DNA of 64,000 nt from positions 40,550-104,549 of the forward strand of contig CAZCKU010000016.1 in assembly GCA_964499365.1 (NCBI GenBank), written 5' to 3'. Position 1 is the stretch's first letter, and every line of letters starts with the position of its first letter. A model generated the notes under the pieces. It ran no database searches, was not told where the DNA came from, and saw only the letters and a program-made list of their open reading frames with translations. Made by a program: the position numbers and the translations under genes. The DNA comes from PALSA-1316 sp964499365 (GTDB taxonomy: Bacteria > Nitrospirota > Thermodesulfovibrionia > Thermodesulfovibrionales > UBA6898). Shown in pieces: positions 40,834 to 50,523 of the stretch.

Positions 40834-42152
40834 CCATTCTGATAAAAAACGGACAGGTAAACGACCCCTCCCAGGGCATCGACGGCATCTGCGACATCGT
40901 CGTGCGGGACGGGAAGATAGAAAAAATATCGCCGCAGGCCCCGGGAAGCAGGCAGCAGGCGTCACGCACCAGGGGGCAGGACGCAAAGAACCGCGAAGAG
41001 ACGGTCATCGATGCAACCGGACACCTGGTGCTGCCCGGCCTCATCGATATGCATGTGCATCTGCGGGAGCCCGGCTTCGAATATAAGGAAACGATCAGGA
41101 CCGGCACGGCTGCCGCGGTCCGGGGCGGGGTGACAGCCGTCTGCTGCATGCCGAATACCCGGCCGGCAAACGACAACGCGAGCATCACCGGCTTCATCCT
41201 CGGCAAGGCGCGCGAAGAGGCCTCCTGCGCGGTCTATCCGGTCGGCGCGATAACCAAGGGACAGAAGGGGGAAGAACTGGCAGAATTCGGTCTCATGCAT
41301 GAGGCCGGCTGCATCGCCTTCTCCGACGACGGCAGGCCGGTCATGGACAGCCTCCTGATGCGGCGGGCGCTGGAGTATTCGAAGATCCTCGACCTCCCGG
41401 TTATTGCCCACTGCGAAGACCTGGCCCTCGTAGCCGGAGGGGTGATGAACGAGGGGCTGCTCTCGGTGACCCTCGGGCTCAGGGGCATACCCGCACAGGC
41501 AGAAGATATAATGGTCTGCCGGGATATCGCCCTTGCCGAACTGACCGGCGGCAGGCTGCATATAGCCCACGTCTCGACAAAGGGTTCGATCGACCTGATA
41601 CGGTCCGCGAAAAAAAGGGGCGTCGCCCGCATCACCGCCGAGACCTGTCCGCATTATTTTCATATAACCGAGGAGGAGGTCAGGGGCTATAACACCAATG
41701 CCAAGGTAAACCCTCCGCTCAGGACGCAGAAGGATGTTGAGGCGGTCAGGGAGGGGCTGCAGGACGGCACCATCGATGTCATCGTGACAGACCATGCACC
41801 GCACCACGCCGATGAGAAACGCAGCGAGTTCGACAATGCTCCGTTCGGCATATCGGGCATCGAGACCTCGCTCGGTCTGAGTATGAAACTGGTCGAGGAT
41901 AAAGTCCTCACGCTGGCCGAACTGGTGCGGAAGACGGCGATCGTCCCGGCCGAGATCCTCGGACTGAAGCACAAGGGGAGCCTGAGACCCGGTGCCGACG
42001 CTGACATCGTGATACTCGATACAACAAAGGAATATACCATTGACCCGGCCGGATTCCTCTCGAAAGGTAAAAACACGCCATTTCAGGGATGGGTGCTCAG
42101 GGCGGCACCGGTCGTGACTCTTGCTCAAGGAAGGATATACCGATGGGATTAA
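40830..42152 (+). CDS. pyrC: Dihydroorotase
   Basis: 440 aa, class I type. Metal-binding GLIDMHVHLREPGFEYKE; further ligands in IAHCEDL, IAHVST and DHAPHH. Closes carbamoyl aspartate to dihydroorotate. Near residues 36-58 there is an extra Arg/Gln-rich segment (APGSRQQASRTRGQDAKN) between ISPQ and TVIDATGH; usual dihydroorotases have about 5 residues here. ATGA overlap with pyrB, 10-bp overlap with carA. Confidence 0.96.
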   Translation: MTILIKNGQVNDPSQGIDGICDIVVRDGKIEKISPQAPGSRQQASRTRGQDAKNREETVIDATGHLVLPGLIDMHVHLREPGFEYKETIRTGTAAAVRGGVTAVCCMPNTRPANDNASITGFILGKAREEASCAVYPVGAITKGQKGEELAEFGLMHEAGCIAFSDDGRPVMDSLLMRRALEYSKILDLPVIAHCEDLALVAGGVMNEGLLSVTLGLRGIPAQAEDIMVCRDIALAELTGGRLHIAHVSTKGSIDLIRSAKKRGVARITAETCPHYFHITEEEVRGYNTNAKVNPPLRTQKDVEAVREGLQDGTIDVIVTDHAPHHADEKRSEFDNAPFGISGIETSLGLSMKLVEDKVLTLAELVRKTAIVPAEILGLKHKGSLRPGADADIVILDTTKEYTIDPAGFLSKGKNTPFQGWVLRAAPVVTLAQGRIYRWD

Positions 42153-43336
42153 AGGCTTTGCTCGTGCTTGCTGACGGGACCGTATTTGAAGGCACCGGTT
42201 TTGGTGCCGGCGGAGAGACGATCGGCGAGGTGGTCTTCAACACCTCGATGACCGGATACCAGGAGATTTTGACCGACCCGTCATACAAGGGACAGATCGT
42301 CACCATGACCTATACACAGATGGGAAACTACGGCATCAATGACGAGGACATGGAATCTGCCGGAGGCATCAAGGCCGAGGGCTTCATCGTCAGGGAGGCC
42401 TGCGACTTCCCGAGCAACTGGCGTTCCTCGACAGGACTCGGCGAATATATGCGGCAGCAGAACATAACCGGCATCCAGGGAATCGACACCCGCGCCCTGA
42501 CCAGGCATCTGAGGACCCACGGCGCACAGAGGGGGATCATCTCCTGCCGCGACCTCAATCCGGAGAGCCTTCTGGCCAGGGTAAACGCCTATCCGGACAT
42601 CTCGACGTTCGATTTTGTCCGGGAGGTCACCACAAAAACCCCTTACGAATGGACGCAGGGGGCGTGGAAATGGGACAACAAACAGGGCCATGCGGCACGG
42701 GAGACGGGGCAGGAAGAAGGTGAGGCAGATTCTTCCCTTGCAGCTGGCGGCTTGCAGCCTGACCCTGCCTTTACGGTCGTTGTCTATGACTTCGGCGTCA
42801 AACTGAATATCCTCAGGCATCTGTATGATGCAGGGTTCCGGGTAACGGTTGTTCCTGCGCAGACTCCGGCAGAGGCCGTACTGGAGATGGACCCTGACGG
42901 CATCCTCCTGAGCAACGGCCCGGGGGACCCCCAGACCGTCTCGTACGGGATCGAAAACGCCCGCAGGCTGCTCGGGAAGAAACCGGTCTTCGGCATCTGC
43001 CTCGGCCACCAGATCCTCGGCCTGGCCATGGGCGGCAGGACCTACAAGCTGAAGTTCGGCCATCACGGAGGCAATCACCCGGTCAAGGACCTCGCAACCA
43101 ACAGGGTCGAGATAACGTCCCAGAACCATAACTACTGCGTGGATGTAAACAGCCTCGGGGGCCAGGTCAGGCTCACGCACACGAACCTCTACGATGGGAC
43201 TGAAGAGGGCATGATGCATGTCGAACTGCCGGTCTTCTCGGTCCAGCACCATCCCGAGGCAGGCCCGGGACCGAATGATTCGACGCATCTCTTCGCACGA
43301 TTCAGGCAGATGATCGCCGGCGGAGCAGCGGTGTGA
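42143..43336 (+). CDS. carA: Carbamoyl-phosphate synthase small (glutaminase) subunit
   Basis: 397 aa from the ATG at 42143 (AAGGATATACCG upstream). N-terminal domain LVLADGTVFEGTGFGA, FNTSMTGYQEILTDPSY; glutaminase domain with nucleophile in FGICLGHQILGLA and the His-Glu pair in VQHHPEAGPGPND. Supplies ammonia to CarB. The linker between the two domains is longer than usual (from about 195 to 220: NKQGHAARETGQEEGEADSS and onward), similar at the DNA level to an extra segment in carB. Confidence 0.96.
   Translation: MGLKALLVLADGTVFEGTGFGAGGETIGEVVFNTSMTGYQEILTDPSYKGQIVTMTYTQMGNYGINDEDMESAGGIKAEGFIVREACDFPSNWRSSTGLGEYMRQQNITGIQGIDTRALTRHLRTHGAQRGIISCRDLNPESLLARVNAYPDISTFDFVREVTTKTPYEWTQGAWKWDNKQGHAARETGQEEGEADSSLAAGGLQPDPAFTVVVYDFGVKLNILRHLYDAGFRVTVVPAQTPAEAVLEMDPDGILLSNGPGDPQTVSYGIENARRLLGKKPVFGICLGHQILGLAMGGRTYKLKFGHHGGNHPVKDLATNRVEITSQNHNYCVDVNSLGGQVRLTHTNLYDGTEEGMMHVELPVFSVQHHPEAGPGPNDSTHLFARFRQMIAGGAAV
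42747..42772. repeat. Short sequence in carA shared with carB linker
   Basis: 26 bp match 45649-45674 in carB at 22 positions and in the same reading frame (GLQPDPAF in carA, GLQPVPVF in carB). Both lie in extra linker segments, suggesting a common inserted element. Confidence 0.4.
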
Positions 43337-43388
43337 GGCAGACGTCATAGAACCGGATAAATTCACCATAGAGGAAAAAGGGACTTCA

Positions 43389-43961
43389 TTGATCTTCAGG
43401 ACTGCATCTTTTGACGCCAGCGCAGGCAGCGTGCTGCACAGCGGCATCTACAACCGCGAGTTTTCCTCGATGCTCGGCTCTCTGGGCCTGGCTGGTCTTG
43501 CCTATGCGGTCGTCCGCATGGGCGGAGGCCCTGCAGCGGTTTCTTTTGCCGTGCTGATCGGCCTCGCCCTCGTCTCCTTTCCCCTGTTCAGACGGTTTAT
43601 ATTCAGAGAGCAGTTCCTGGTGAGCACCTTTGACAGCAGCACCGGGCAGGTGTCTATCAGGCTGGAGGGCCTCTTTCCCCGAACGGTCGACGGCTTTCCG
43701 CTCAGGGCTCTCCGGACCGTGCTGGTCAGGCAAAAGAAAGAGACCATAGAAAATACCGACGGCGTTGAATTCGTCAAGAAGATCTCCCTGCAGCACAATA
43801 CGGCGATCCCAGGCTTCGGGGATGAGACGACCCTGTTCCTGCTGACGCTGATACTGGCCGACGGAAGCGAGAGGGTCATTTTTGCAGAGACCTGCATGCA
43901 GGATGTCATCGAGGCGCATGGCAGGATACAGCATTTTCTCGAAATACAAACTACTTCGTGA
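43389..43961 (+). CDS. Membrane protein of unknown function inside the pyr operon
   Basis: 190 aa from a TTG at 43389 (GAGGAAAAAGGGA about 7 nt upstream); the frame stays open about 55 bp further upstream (KFTIEEKG) without a normal start, so the N-terminus is uncertain. Two TM helices in the first half (SLGLAGLAYAVVRMG and AAVSFAVLIGLALVSFPLF), then a cytosolic beta-rich domain (FDSSTGQVSIRLEG, LTLILADGSERVIFAE). No enzyme motif is recognised. It lies between carA (52 bp before) and carB (9 bp after), so it is co-transcribed with them. Confidence 0.75.
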   Translation: MIFRTASFDASAGSVLHSGIYNREFSSMLGSLGLAGLAYAVVRMGGGPAAVSFAVLIGLALVSFPLFRRFIFREQFLVSTFDSSTGQVSIRLEGLFPRTVDGFPLRALRTVLVRQKKETIENTDGVEFVKKISLQHNTAIPGFGDETTLFLLTLILADGSERVIFAETCMQDVIEAHGRIQHFLEIQTTS

Positions 43962-43970
43962 GAGGTTAAC

Positions 43971-46900
43971 GTGCCAAAGAGAGACGACATAAAGAGCATT
44001 CTCATCATCGGGTCAGGCCCGATCATCATAGGCCAGGCGTGCGAATTCGACTATTCGGGGACGCAGTCCTGCAAGTCGCTGCGAGACGAGGGCTATCGGG
44101 TCATCCTGGTCAATTCGAACCCGGCCACGATCATGACCGACCCCGAGACGGCCGATGTCACCTATATCGAGCCGCTCACCGTCGACGTTCTGGAGATGAT
44201 CATCGAAAAAGAGAGGCCGGACGCCATCCTGCCCACCATGGGCGGACAGACCGCGCTGAATCTTGCCGTCGGGCTTTCTGAAAAAGGAATCCTTGAAAAA
44301 TATAACGTTGAACTGATCGGCGCGAATATCGAGGCGATCAACAAGGCAGAGGACCGTGAACTCTTCAAGCGGGCGATGGCGAAGATCGGCCTGGATGTCC
44401 CGAAGAGCGCCGCGGTCAACAGCATGCAGGAGGGACTCGAGGCGATCAAGACCCTCGGGTTCCCGGCCATACTCAGGCCTGCCTTCACCCTCGGCGGGAC
44501 CGGCGGCGGCATCGCCTATAACCAGGAGGAGTTTGTCGAACTGCTCGAAAAGGGGATCAAGCTCAGTCCGGTCAGCCAGGTCCTGATCGAGGAGTCTGCC
44601 CTCGGGTGGAAGGAATATGAGCTTGAGGTGATGCGGGACCGGAAAGACAATGTTGTCATCGTCTGTTCCATAGAAAATTTCGACCCGATGGGTGTCCATA
44701 CCGGCGATTCGATCACGGTCGCACCGGCCCAGACGCTCACCGACAGGGAATACCAGCGGATGCGCGACGCCTCAATCGCGATTATCCGGGAGATCGGCGT
44801 CGATACCGGCGGCTCGAATATCCAGTTCGCCCTCGACCCGAGCAACGGCAGGATGATCGTCATCGAGATGAACCCGAGGGTCTCGCGGAGTTCGGCGCTG
44901 GCCTCCAAGGCGACCGGCTTTCCAATCGCGAAGATCGCGGCGAAACTGGCGGTAGGCCTGACGCTCGACGAGATCAGAAACGATATCACCCGGGAGACCC
45001 CTGCGTCGTTCGAGCCGACCATAGACTATGTTGTCACCAAATTCCCCCGGTTTGCCTTTGAGAAGTTCCCTGAGGCCGACCCGGTCCTGACGACCCAGAT
45101 GAAGTCTGTCGGCGAAGTGATGTCGATCGGCAGGACCTTCAGGGAGTCCCTGCAGAAGTCTCTGCGCAGCCTGGAATCAGGCACCTACGGTCTTGAGGAG
45201 GTCGAGTCAAACCCCGAGAAGATCAAGATCAAACTGAAGATACCCGGGTCCGAGAGGATCTGGTACATAGCCCAGGCATTCCGTACCGGCATGACTGTCG
45301 CCGATGTCCGCGGCCATACCATGATCGACACCTGGTTTCTGAACCATGTAAAGCAGATTGTCGATTTTGAAGAGAACATAAAACTGCAGGCCGGAAATGC
45401 GCTCCCGGACCCTGCCTTTCTTCGTGAAGCAAAAGAGCAGGGCTTTTCCGACCGGAGACTTTCTCAACTCCTGAACAAGGGCGAAAAGGAGATCCGGGAC
45501 TATAGAAAATCCCAGGGTATCGTGCCGGTCTATAAGATGGTCGACACCTGCGCCGCCGAGTTTGCGGCGTATACACCGTACCTCTACTCCACCTACGAAA
45601 GACCTTACTACAAAATTCAGCTGAAGGAAGAAGCCGGGGGGCACGCCTGCGGCCTGCAGCCTGTCCCTGTTTTTGAGTCCGAGACCAACCCGACGGACAG
45701 AAGGAAGATTATCATCCTCGGTTCCGGACCGAACAGGATCGGCCAGGGGATAGAATTCGACTACTGCTGCGTCCACGCTGTGTTTGCCCTCCGCGAACTC
45801 GGCTTCGAGACGATCATGATAAACTGCAACCCCGAGACGGTCAGCACAGACTACGACACGGCCGACCGGCTCTATTTTGAACCGCTCACGATCGAAGACG
45901 TGCTGCATATCATCGAGGCAGAAAAACCGGTCGGCGTCATCGTCCAGTTCGGCGGTCAGACACCGCTGAAGCTGGCGGTACCGCTCGAAAAGGAAGGGAT
46001 ACGGATACTCGGCACCTCTCCTGATTCTATCGACCGCGCTGAGGACCGCAGACGCTTCAAGGAACTCCTGCACAAGCTTGATCTCCGCCAGCCCGAAAGC
46101 GACACCGCCATGTCGGTCGACGAGGCGATCAGCGCGGCAACCAGGATCGGGTATCCGGTCATGGTCAGGCCGTCGTACGTGCTCGGCGGCAGGGCGATGG
46201 AGATCGTCTACGACGAGGACTCACTCAGGACCTATATGGAGCGTGCGGTGAAGACCGCCCCGGAGCACCCCATCCTGGTCGACAAATACCTCAACGACGC
46301 GATCGAGGTCGATGTGGACGCCGTCTCCGACGGAGCGGATGTTATCGTCGGCGGCGTCATGGAGCATATCGAAGAGGCGGGCATCCATTCGGGTGACTCT
46401 GCCTGCTCGCTGCCGCCCTATTCTCTCAGTTCGGACATAATCGAGGACATCAAGCGTCAGACCAGGGCGCTCGCAAAGGAACTGGGTGTTATCGGGCTGA
46501 TGAACATCCAGTTTGCGGTCAAGAAGGACGAGATATATATCCTCGAGGTAAATCCCCGCGCCTCCAGGACGATCCCGTTTGTGAGCAAGGCAACCGGGGT
46601 GCCCCTTGCGAAGATCGCCGCCAAGATCATGGCAGGCAAAACGCTCGCTGAGCTCGGGCTGACAACGGAAAAGGTAATCAGGCACGTTGCGGTCAAAGAG
46701 GCGGTCTTCCCGTTCGACAAATTCCCGGGCGTTGATACCATCCTGGGACCTGAGATGAAATCGACCGGCGAGGTGATGGGCATCGATCAGGACTTCGGCC
46801 GCGCCTTCGCAAAGTCCCAGGCCTCGGTAAAAAATGTTCTCCCGCTCTCCGGCAAGATCGTGATCAGCATCCGGGACGCCGACAAAAAAGGCATCTGCTC

Positions 46901-47249
46901 AATCGTGGAGAGGCTCTTCGGAGCCGGCTTCTCGGTGATCGCCACGAGGGGGACCGCGGAATTCCTGAGCAGGAAAGGTCTTGAGGTCGAGGTGATCAAC
47001 AAAGTGGTCGAGGGCAGGCCCCATATCGTCGACCTGATCAAGAACAAGGAGATCGTCTTTGTGATCAACACCGTCAGCGGCGCGCAGGCCCAGAAAGACT
47101 CCTTCTCGATCAGGAGAAGCGCCCTGCAGTACGGCATACCGTACACCACCACCGTCTCGGGTGCACGCGCCGTGGTCAACGCGATCGAGATGCTGCAGAA
47201 GAACAAGGTCACGATCAAATCGATCCAGGAATATCACCGCCAGGGCTGA
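43971..47249 (+). CDS. carB: Carbamoyl-phosphate synthase large subunit
   Basis: 1092 aa from a GTG at 43971. Two homologous ATP-grasp halves: SILIIGSGPIIIGQACEFDYSG (first) and IIILGSGPNRIGQGIEFDYC (second). FTLGGTGGGIAYN and YVLGGRAMEIVYD are the paired glycine loops. The C-terminal MGS-like allosteric domain (VISIRDADKKG to the end) is present. Makes carbamoyl phosphate from bicarbonate, ATP and CarA-derived ammonia. Between the halves an extra segment of about 24 residues (RPYYKIQLKEEAGGHACGLQ and onward) is inserted after YSTYE. Confidence 0.97.
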   Translation: MPKRDDIKSILIIGSGPIIIGQACEFDYSGTQSCKSLRDEGYRVILVNSNPATIMTDPETADVTYIEPLTVDVLEMIIEKERPDAILPTMGGQTALNLAVGLSEKGILEKYNVELIGANIEAINKAEDRELFKRAMAKIGLDVPKSAAVNSMQEGLEAIKTLGFPAILRPAFTLGGTGGGIAYNQEEFVELLEKGIKLSPVSQVLIEESALGWKEYELEVMRDRKDNVVIVCSIENFDPMGVHTGDSITVAPAQTLTDREYQRMRDASIAIIREIGVDTGGSNIQFALDPSNGRMIVIEMNPRVSRSSALASKATGFPIAKIAAKLAVGLTLDEIRNDITRETPASFEPTIDYVVTKFPRFAFEKFPEADPVLTTQMKSVGEVMSIGRTFRESLQKSLRSLESGTYGLEEVESNPEKIKIKLKIPGSERIWYIAQAFRTGMTVADVRGHTMIDTWFLNHVKQIVDFEENIKLQAGNALPDPAFLREAKEQGFSDRRLSQLLNKGEKEIRDYRKSQGIVPVYKMVDTCAAEFAAYTPYLYSTYERPYYKIQLKEEAGGHACGLQPVPVFESETNPTDRRKIIILGSGPNRIGQGIEFDYCCVHAVFALRELGFETIMINCNPETVSTDYDTADRLYFEPLTIEDVLHIIEAEKPVGVIVQFGGQTPLKLAVPLEKEGIRILGTSPDSIDRAEDRRRFKELLHKLDLRQPESDTAMSVDEAISAATRIGYPVMVRPSYVLGGRAMEIVYDEDSLRTYMERAVKTAPEHPILVDKYLNDAIEVDVDAVSDGADVIVGGVMEHIEEAGIHSGDSACSLPPYSLSSDIIEDIKRQTRALAKELGVIGLMNIQFAVKKDEIYILEVNPRASRTIPFVSKATGVPLAKIAAKIMAGKTLAELGLTTEKVIRHVAVKEAVFPFDKFPGVDTILGPEMKSTGEVMGIDQDFGRAFAKSQASVKNVLPLSGKIVISIRDADKKGICSIVERLFGAGFSVIATRGTAEFLSRKGLEVEVINKVVEGRPHIVDLIKNKEIVFVINTVSGAQAQKDSFSIRRSALQYGIPYTTTVSGARAVVNAIEMLQKNKVTIKSIQEYHRQG
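45649..45674. repeat. Short sequence in carB shared with carA linker
   Basis: Counterpart of 42747-42772 (22 of 26 bases, same frame). Lies in the extra segment between the two synthetase halves. Confidence 0.4.
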
Positions 47250-47485
47250 AGGCCCGGTCTCTTCTGACAGCTGTTCGCTGAAGGCCCGGCCCGCAGCGGC
47301 CTGCTTCCCTGCCAACAGATATGTTGCTCACCGCGCTGCGGATGCTCATGGCAGCGGGGTGAGGTCTTTCGATCTGCAGCAGTACAGCACCTGATGCTAT
47401 TCGATCTTTCTGCTTTTGCTTTTGATGCCCATATGATATATTATTCCTTGATAAGCTTTATTAATAATCTGATCAGGAGGATACG

Positions 47486-48700
47486 ATGGCAGCAATAAAA
47501 AGAATCGGGGTGATCACCAGCGGCGGTGATTGCGGGGGACTCAATGCGGTTATCAAGGGGATCGCCCGGGAGGCGTACTCCCTGGGCATAGAATCCGTGG
47601 TCATCCCGAACGGGTATGCAGGTCTGTACAACCTCGTCGATCTCGACGACGTTGTCCTGCTCAACGCAGAGAGGGTAAGCCGCATTGAGGCCTCTCTTGC
47701 CGGCTCGGAGGCGGGCCACTCGAGGGTAAAGATCAGCAAGATAGCAGACCCGAAGAAATATGAACGGATCAAGGACGGGCTGAAGAAGTTCTCGATCGAT
47801 GCGCTGATCATCAGCGGCGGGGATGACACCGGCAGTGTTGTCGTCGACCTTTCGTCCCAGGGCATCCCCTGCATCCACGTGCCGAAGACCATGGACCTTG
47901 ACCTGCAGCCCTACAGCGTCGGCGGTGATTCCTCCGTCAACCGCATCTCGGTGTTTGCCAGGGACCTCAAGACGACAGGCCTGAGCCATAACCGCATCAT
48001 GATTGTTGAGGTCTTCGGCAGGTACGTCGGCCATACAGCCTTCCGCGGCGGCGTCGGCGCAGAGGCTGACTGCATCCTGATACCCGAGGTGCCGGTCGAT
48101 TTCGATATCGTCTACGACCACATGAAGACCACGTACTTCAACCGTATTCTCAGAAGCGACGTCAAGGCCGGGACCTATATGATCATCGTTGCTGAGGGTC
48201 TGAAGATAGCCGGCGGCGACATGCTCTATGACGAATCAGCTGGCGTGGATGCGTTCGGACACAAGAAACTGGCCGGGGCCGGAAAATACGTCAGGCAGCA
48301 GTTGGAGAAGCGGCTGAAGGCAGATCCTGAGGTGATCGATTTCATGAAGAAGACCGGCATGCATGTCCCCGGCATATATATAATTCCCGAGGTGCGGGAG
48401 GTGACACCCGGTCACCTGGTACGGTCAGGCGGTTCGTCAGCCTATGATGTCAACTTCGGGTATAAGTCCGGGGCAGCAGCCGTGCTCCTCCTGCTTGAAG
48501 GGAAAACCGGCAGCACCGTGGTGAACGTCGAAGGACAGAGGATTTCGTTCCTGCCGACAGAGGAGGCCATAAAGAGAAGAGAGGTCGATATCAAGGAGAT
48601 AGCCCTCTTTGAGAGCCTCGGCACCTGCTTTGGCAGGAAGCCGGAGAAGTACCTTTATGAGTTTGTCGACGAGAACCGCCAGCCGCAACGACACCTGTAA
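47486..48700 (+). CDS. 6-phosphofructokinase, probably pyrophosphate-dependent
   Basis: 404 aa with a good AGGAGGATACG site. Starts KRIGVITSGGDCGGLNAVIKG. The donor-site motif is SGGDDTGS and the next one VPKTMDLD; an Asp after GGD plus the Lys in PKT are the marks of PPi-dependent enzymes, whereas ATP enzymes have GGDGS and GTxDND. The catalytic Asp (TMDLD) is kept. MIVEVFGRYVGHTA and AEGLKIAGG are further substrate motifs. Catalyses reversible phosphorylation of fructose 6-phosphate. Alone, closed by a strong terminator. Confidence 0.88.
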   Translation: MAAIKRIGVITSGGDCGGLNAVIKGIAREAYSLGIESVVIPNGYAGLYNLVDLDDVVLLNAERVSRIEASLAGSEAGHSRVKISKIADPKKYERIKDGLKKFSIDALIISGGDDTGSVVVDLSSQGIPCIHVPKTMDLDLQPYSVGGDSSVNRISVFARDLKTTGLSHNRIMIVEVFGRYVGHTAFRGGVGAEADCILIPEVPVDFDIVYDHMKTTYFNRILRSDVKAGTYMIIVAEGLKIAGGDMLYDESAGVDAFGHKKLAGAGKYVRQQLEKRLKADPEVIDFMKKTGMHVPGIYIIPEVREVTPGHLVRSGGSSAYDVNFGYKSGAAAVLLLLEGKTGSTVVNVEGQRISFLPTEEAIKRREVDIKEIALFESLGTCFGRKPEKYLYEFVDENRQPQRHL

Positions 48701-48743
48701 ACACGGTATTGTATAAGCTTGCCAGCCTGGAGGCTGACAGACC

Positions 48744-48780
48744 ACAGGGGGGGATGCCATAGGGTATCCCCCCCCTGTTT
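48744..48780. terminator. Terminator shared by pfk and the chemoreceptor gene
   Basis: ACAGGGGGGGAT (48744-48755) pairs with ATCCCCCCCCTGT (48766-48778) around a 10-nt loop; followed by TTTATTT on the plus strand. Confidence 0.85.
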
Positions 48781-50401
48781 ATTTCTTACCGAAGAATTTG
48801 AACCCGGCAGCCATGCTGTTGAGCGACTGGGAGTGCCTGTTCAGCCTCTCGAAGATATCGAGGAGCCTCCCGGTCGCAGCCTCCGTGCTGCGGGCGTTGA
48901 CTGAGATATCTCCTATGTTGCGGGTTATTTCGTCCGAGGTGGTCGACTGCTCCTCTACTGCAGCCGCTATCTGGGAGACCTCATCCGAGGATGAGCGGAT
49001 GGACGCGACGATTTCATCCAGCGCTGACTGGGCCTTCTTCATAAACAGGACGCTGTCGCTGACATTGACGAGAGAGTTCTCCATGGATGCCGCGGTCTGA
49101 CTGGACCCCTCCTGGACCATCGAGATACGCTGGGATATCTCCACAGTCGCCTTGGTTGTGCGTTCGGCAAGTTTTCTGACTTCATCCGCAACCACCGCAA
49201 AGCCGCGACCCTGCTCCCCTGCCCGGGCAGCCTCGATTGCAGCGTTCAGCGCCAGAAGATTCGTCTGGTCGGCGATATCCTTTATGACCGTTATGATGTT
49301 GCCGATCTCTGTCACGCTCGCGTCCAGTTTTTCGATCATGGAGGCGAGCTCCCGGGTCGACTGTCCGGCGGATTCTATCTTGACCACCGATTCCTCCAGG
49401 ACACTCTTCCCCCTGCCGGCCACCTCCAGGGCAGCGGCAGACAGATCAGCTGCCTTGGCCCCGCTCCGGGCTATCCCGGCAACGGTCTGGGACATCTCCT
49501 CGGAGGCGGTTGCAATTAAGGATGCCTGCTCAGCCTGCTGCCGTGTCCCTTCAACCGACTGCTCGATGGAGTCCTTCAGGGTGTCGGCATTCGAAGAGAG
49601 CTCCCCGGAGATAGAGGCAACCTCCTTCATCGACAGGGCAAGGGCCCCTGACATCGCATTGACCGACGCGGAGAGGCTGCCGATCTCATCCCGGTAGCGC
49701 ACCTTGAGGATCTTGCTGAAGTCCTTCGCCGCAGCCTTCTCGACAACCTCGACCGCGGCATTCAGCGGCTTCAGCAGAAAGGTCCGCACGATAAAGAATA
49801 TGACCAGAACCGTCAGCAGGGTCAGACCGACTGCGACCCCGGCTATGATCAGCCTCGATCTTGTCAGCGCCGCTGTCATGCCGGTCAGCGGGATGGCGAT
49901 GCTCAGCCCGCCGATGACGTCCCCGTCCTTCGCCCCCTGCATATGGCAGCCCGTGCAGTTGATGCCCATGTAGTCGGTGACATTCCTGTACGGAAAGATA
50001 CCCCTCAGGTGCGGTTTGCCGTTGAGCTCCTGAAAGATAAATACTGTTTTCCCCGAGGCGAGGACCTCCTTCTCCGCTGCAGTGCGGGCATAGTCCTCCG
50101 GAGCCTTTTTGCCGAACTGTTCATCCAGCTTTTCGCTGCGGAACATCGATACCGGGAGCATTTTATTCATATGAGCAAGAAAGTTGTCCCGTCTCTCCTC
50201 ATATTTGTCCGCAAGCATGTACTCGGTTATTGAGGCAAAAATCACCTCAGAGAGATGCTCCATACTGACCTTGTTTTCGCCGACCGCGACGTTTCTTATA
50301 ATATTGGCACTCAGGAGGGTGTAGAAAATTCCGACAAAAATAAGGATCACGACAACAGGCAGGAGGATCTTCCACTTGATCGGCAGATTACCAAAATTCA
50401 T
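48779..50401 (-). CDS. Methyl-accepting chemotaxis protein with periplasmic CxxCH motif
   Basis: 540 aa. TM1 at about 11-33, TM2 at about 184-207. The periplasmic part ends with NCTGCH at 148-153, a single c-type haem motif, as in Tll0287/DUF3365-like sensors. HAMP follows TM2; the signalling domain shows the tip region of MCPs (IKDIADQTNLLALNAAIEAARAGEQGRGFAVVADEVRKLA is one stretch; key part NAAIEAARAGEQGRGFAVVA). Inference: a haem sensor for redox or gas signals driving chemotaxis or a Che-like system. It is 122 bp downstream of cheX on the same strand. Confidence 0.92.
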   Translation of the reverse strand: MNFGNLPIKWKILLPVVVILIFVGIFYTLLSANIIRNVAVGENKVSMEHLSEVIFASITEYMLADKYEERRDNFLAHMNKMLPVSMFRSEKLDEQFGKKAPEDYARTAAEKEVLASGKTVFIFQELNGKPHLRGIFPYRNVTDYMGINCTGCHMQGAKDGDVIGGLSIAIPLTGMTAALTRSRLIIAGVAVGLTLLTVLVIFFIVRTFLLKPLNAAVEVVEKAAAKDFSKILKVRYRDEIGSLSASVNAMSGALALSMKEVASISGELSSNADTLKDSIEQSVEGTRQQAEQASLIATASEEMSQTVAGIARSGAKAADLSAAALEVAGRGKSVLEESVVKIESAGQSTRELASMIEKLDASVTEIGNIITVIKDIADQTNLLALNAAIEAARAGEQGRGFAVVADEVRKLAERTTKATVEISQRISMVQEGSSQTAASMENSLVNVSDSVLFMKKAQSALDEIVASIRSSSDEVSQIAAAVEEQSTTSDEITRNIGDISVNARSTEAATGRLLDIFERLNRHSQSLNSMAAGFKFFGKK

Positions 50402-50523
50402 AGCGACAACACCTCGTCTCTCCCGGGATAGCTGCTTGCGACTACAGCTCTAACAATCGGTCGTCCGTACGCAATTCTTTAGCCGCGGCCGACAAAACAG
50501 GCGCACAGGCGCTGCAGGGCCTG

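Noticed and set aside
40962..43447. Two frames of 388 codons opposite pyrC and carA
   Set aside because: Antisense to conserved enzymes, no recognisable motifs.
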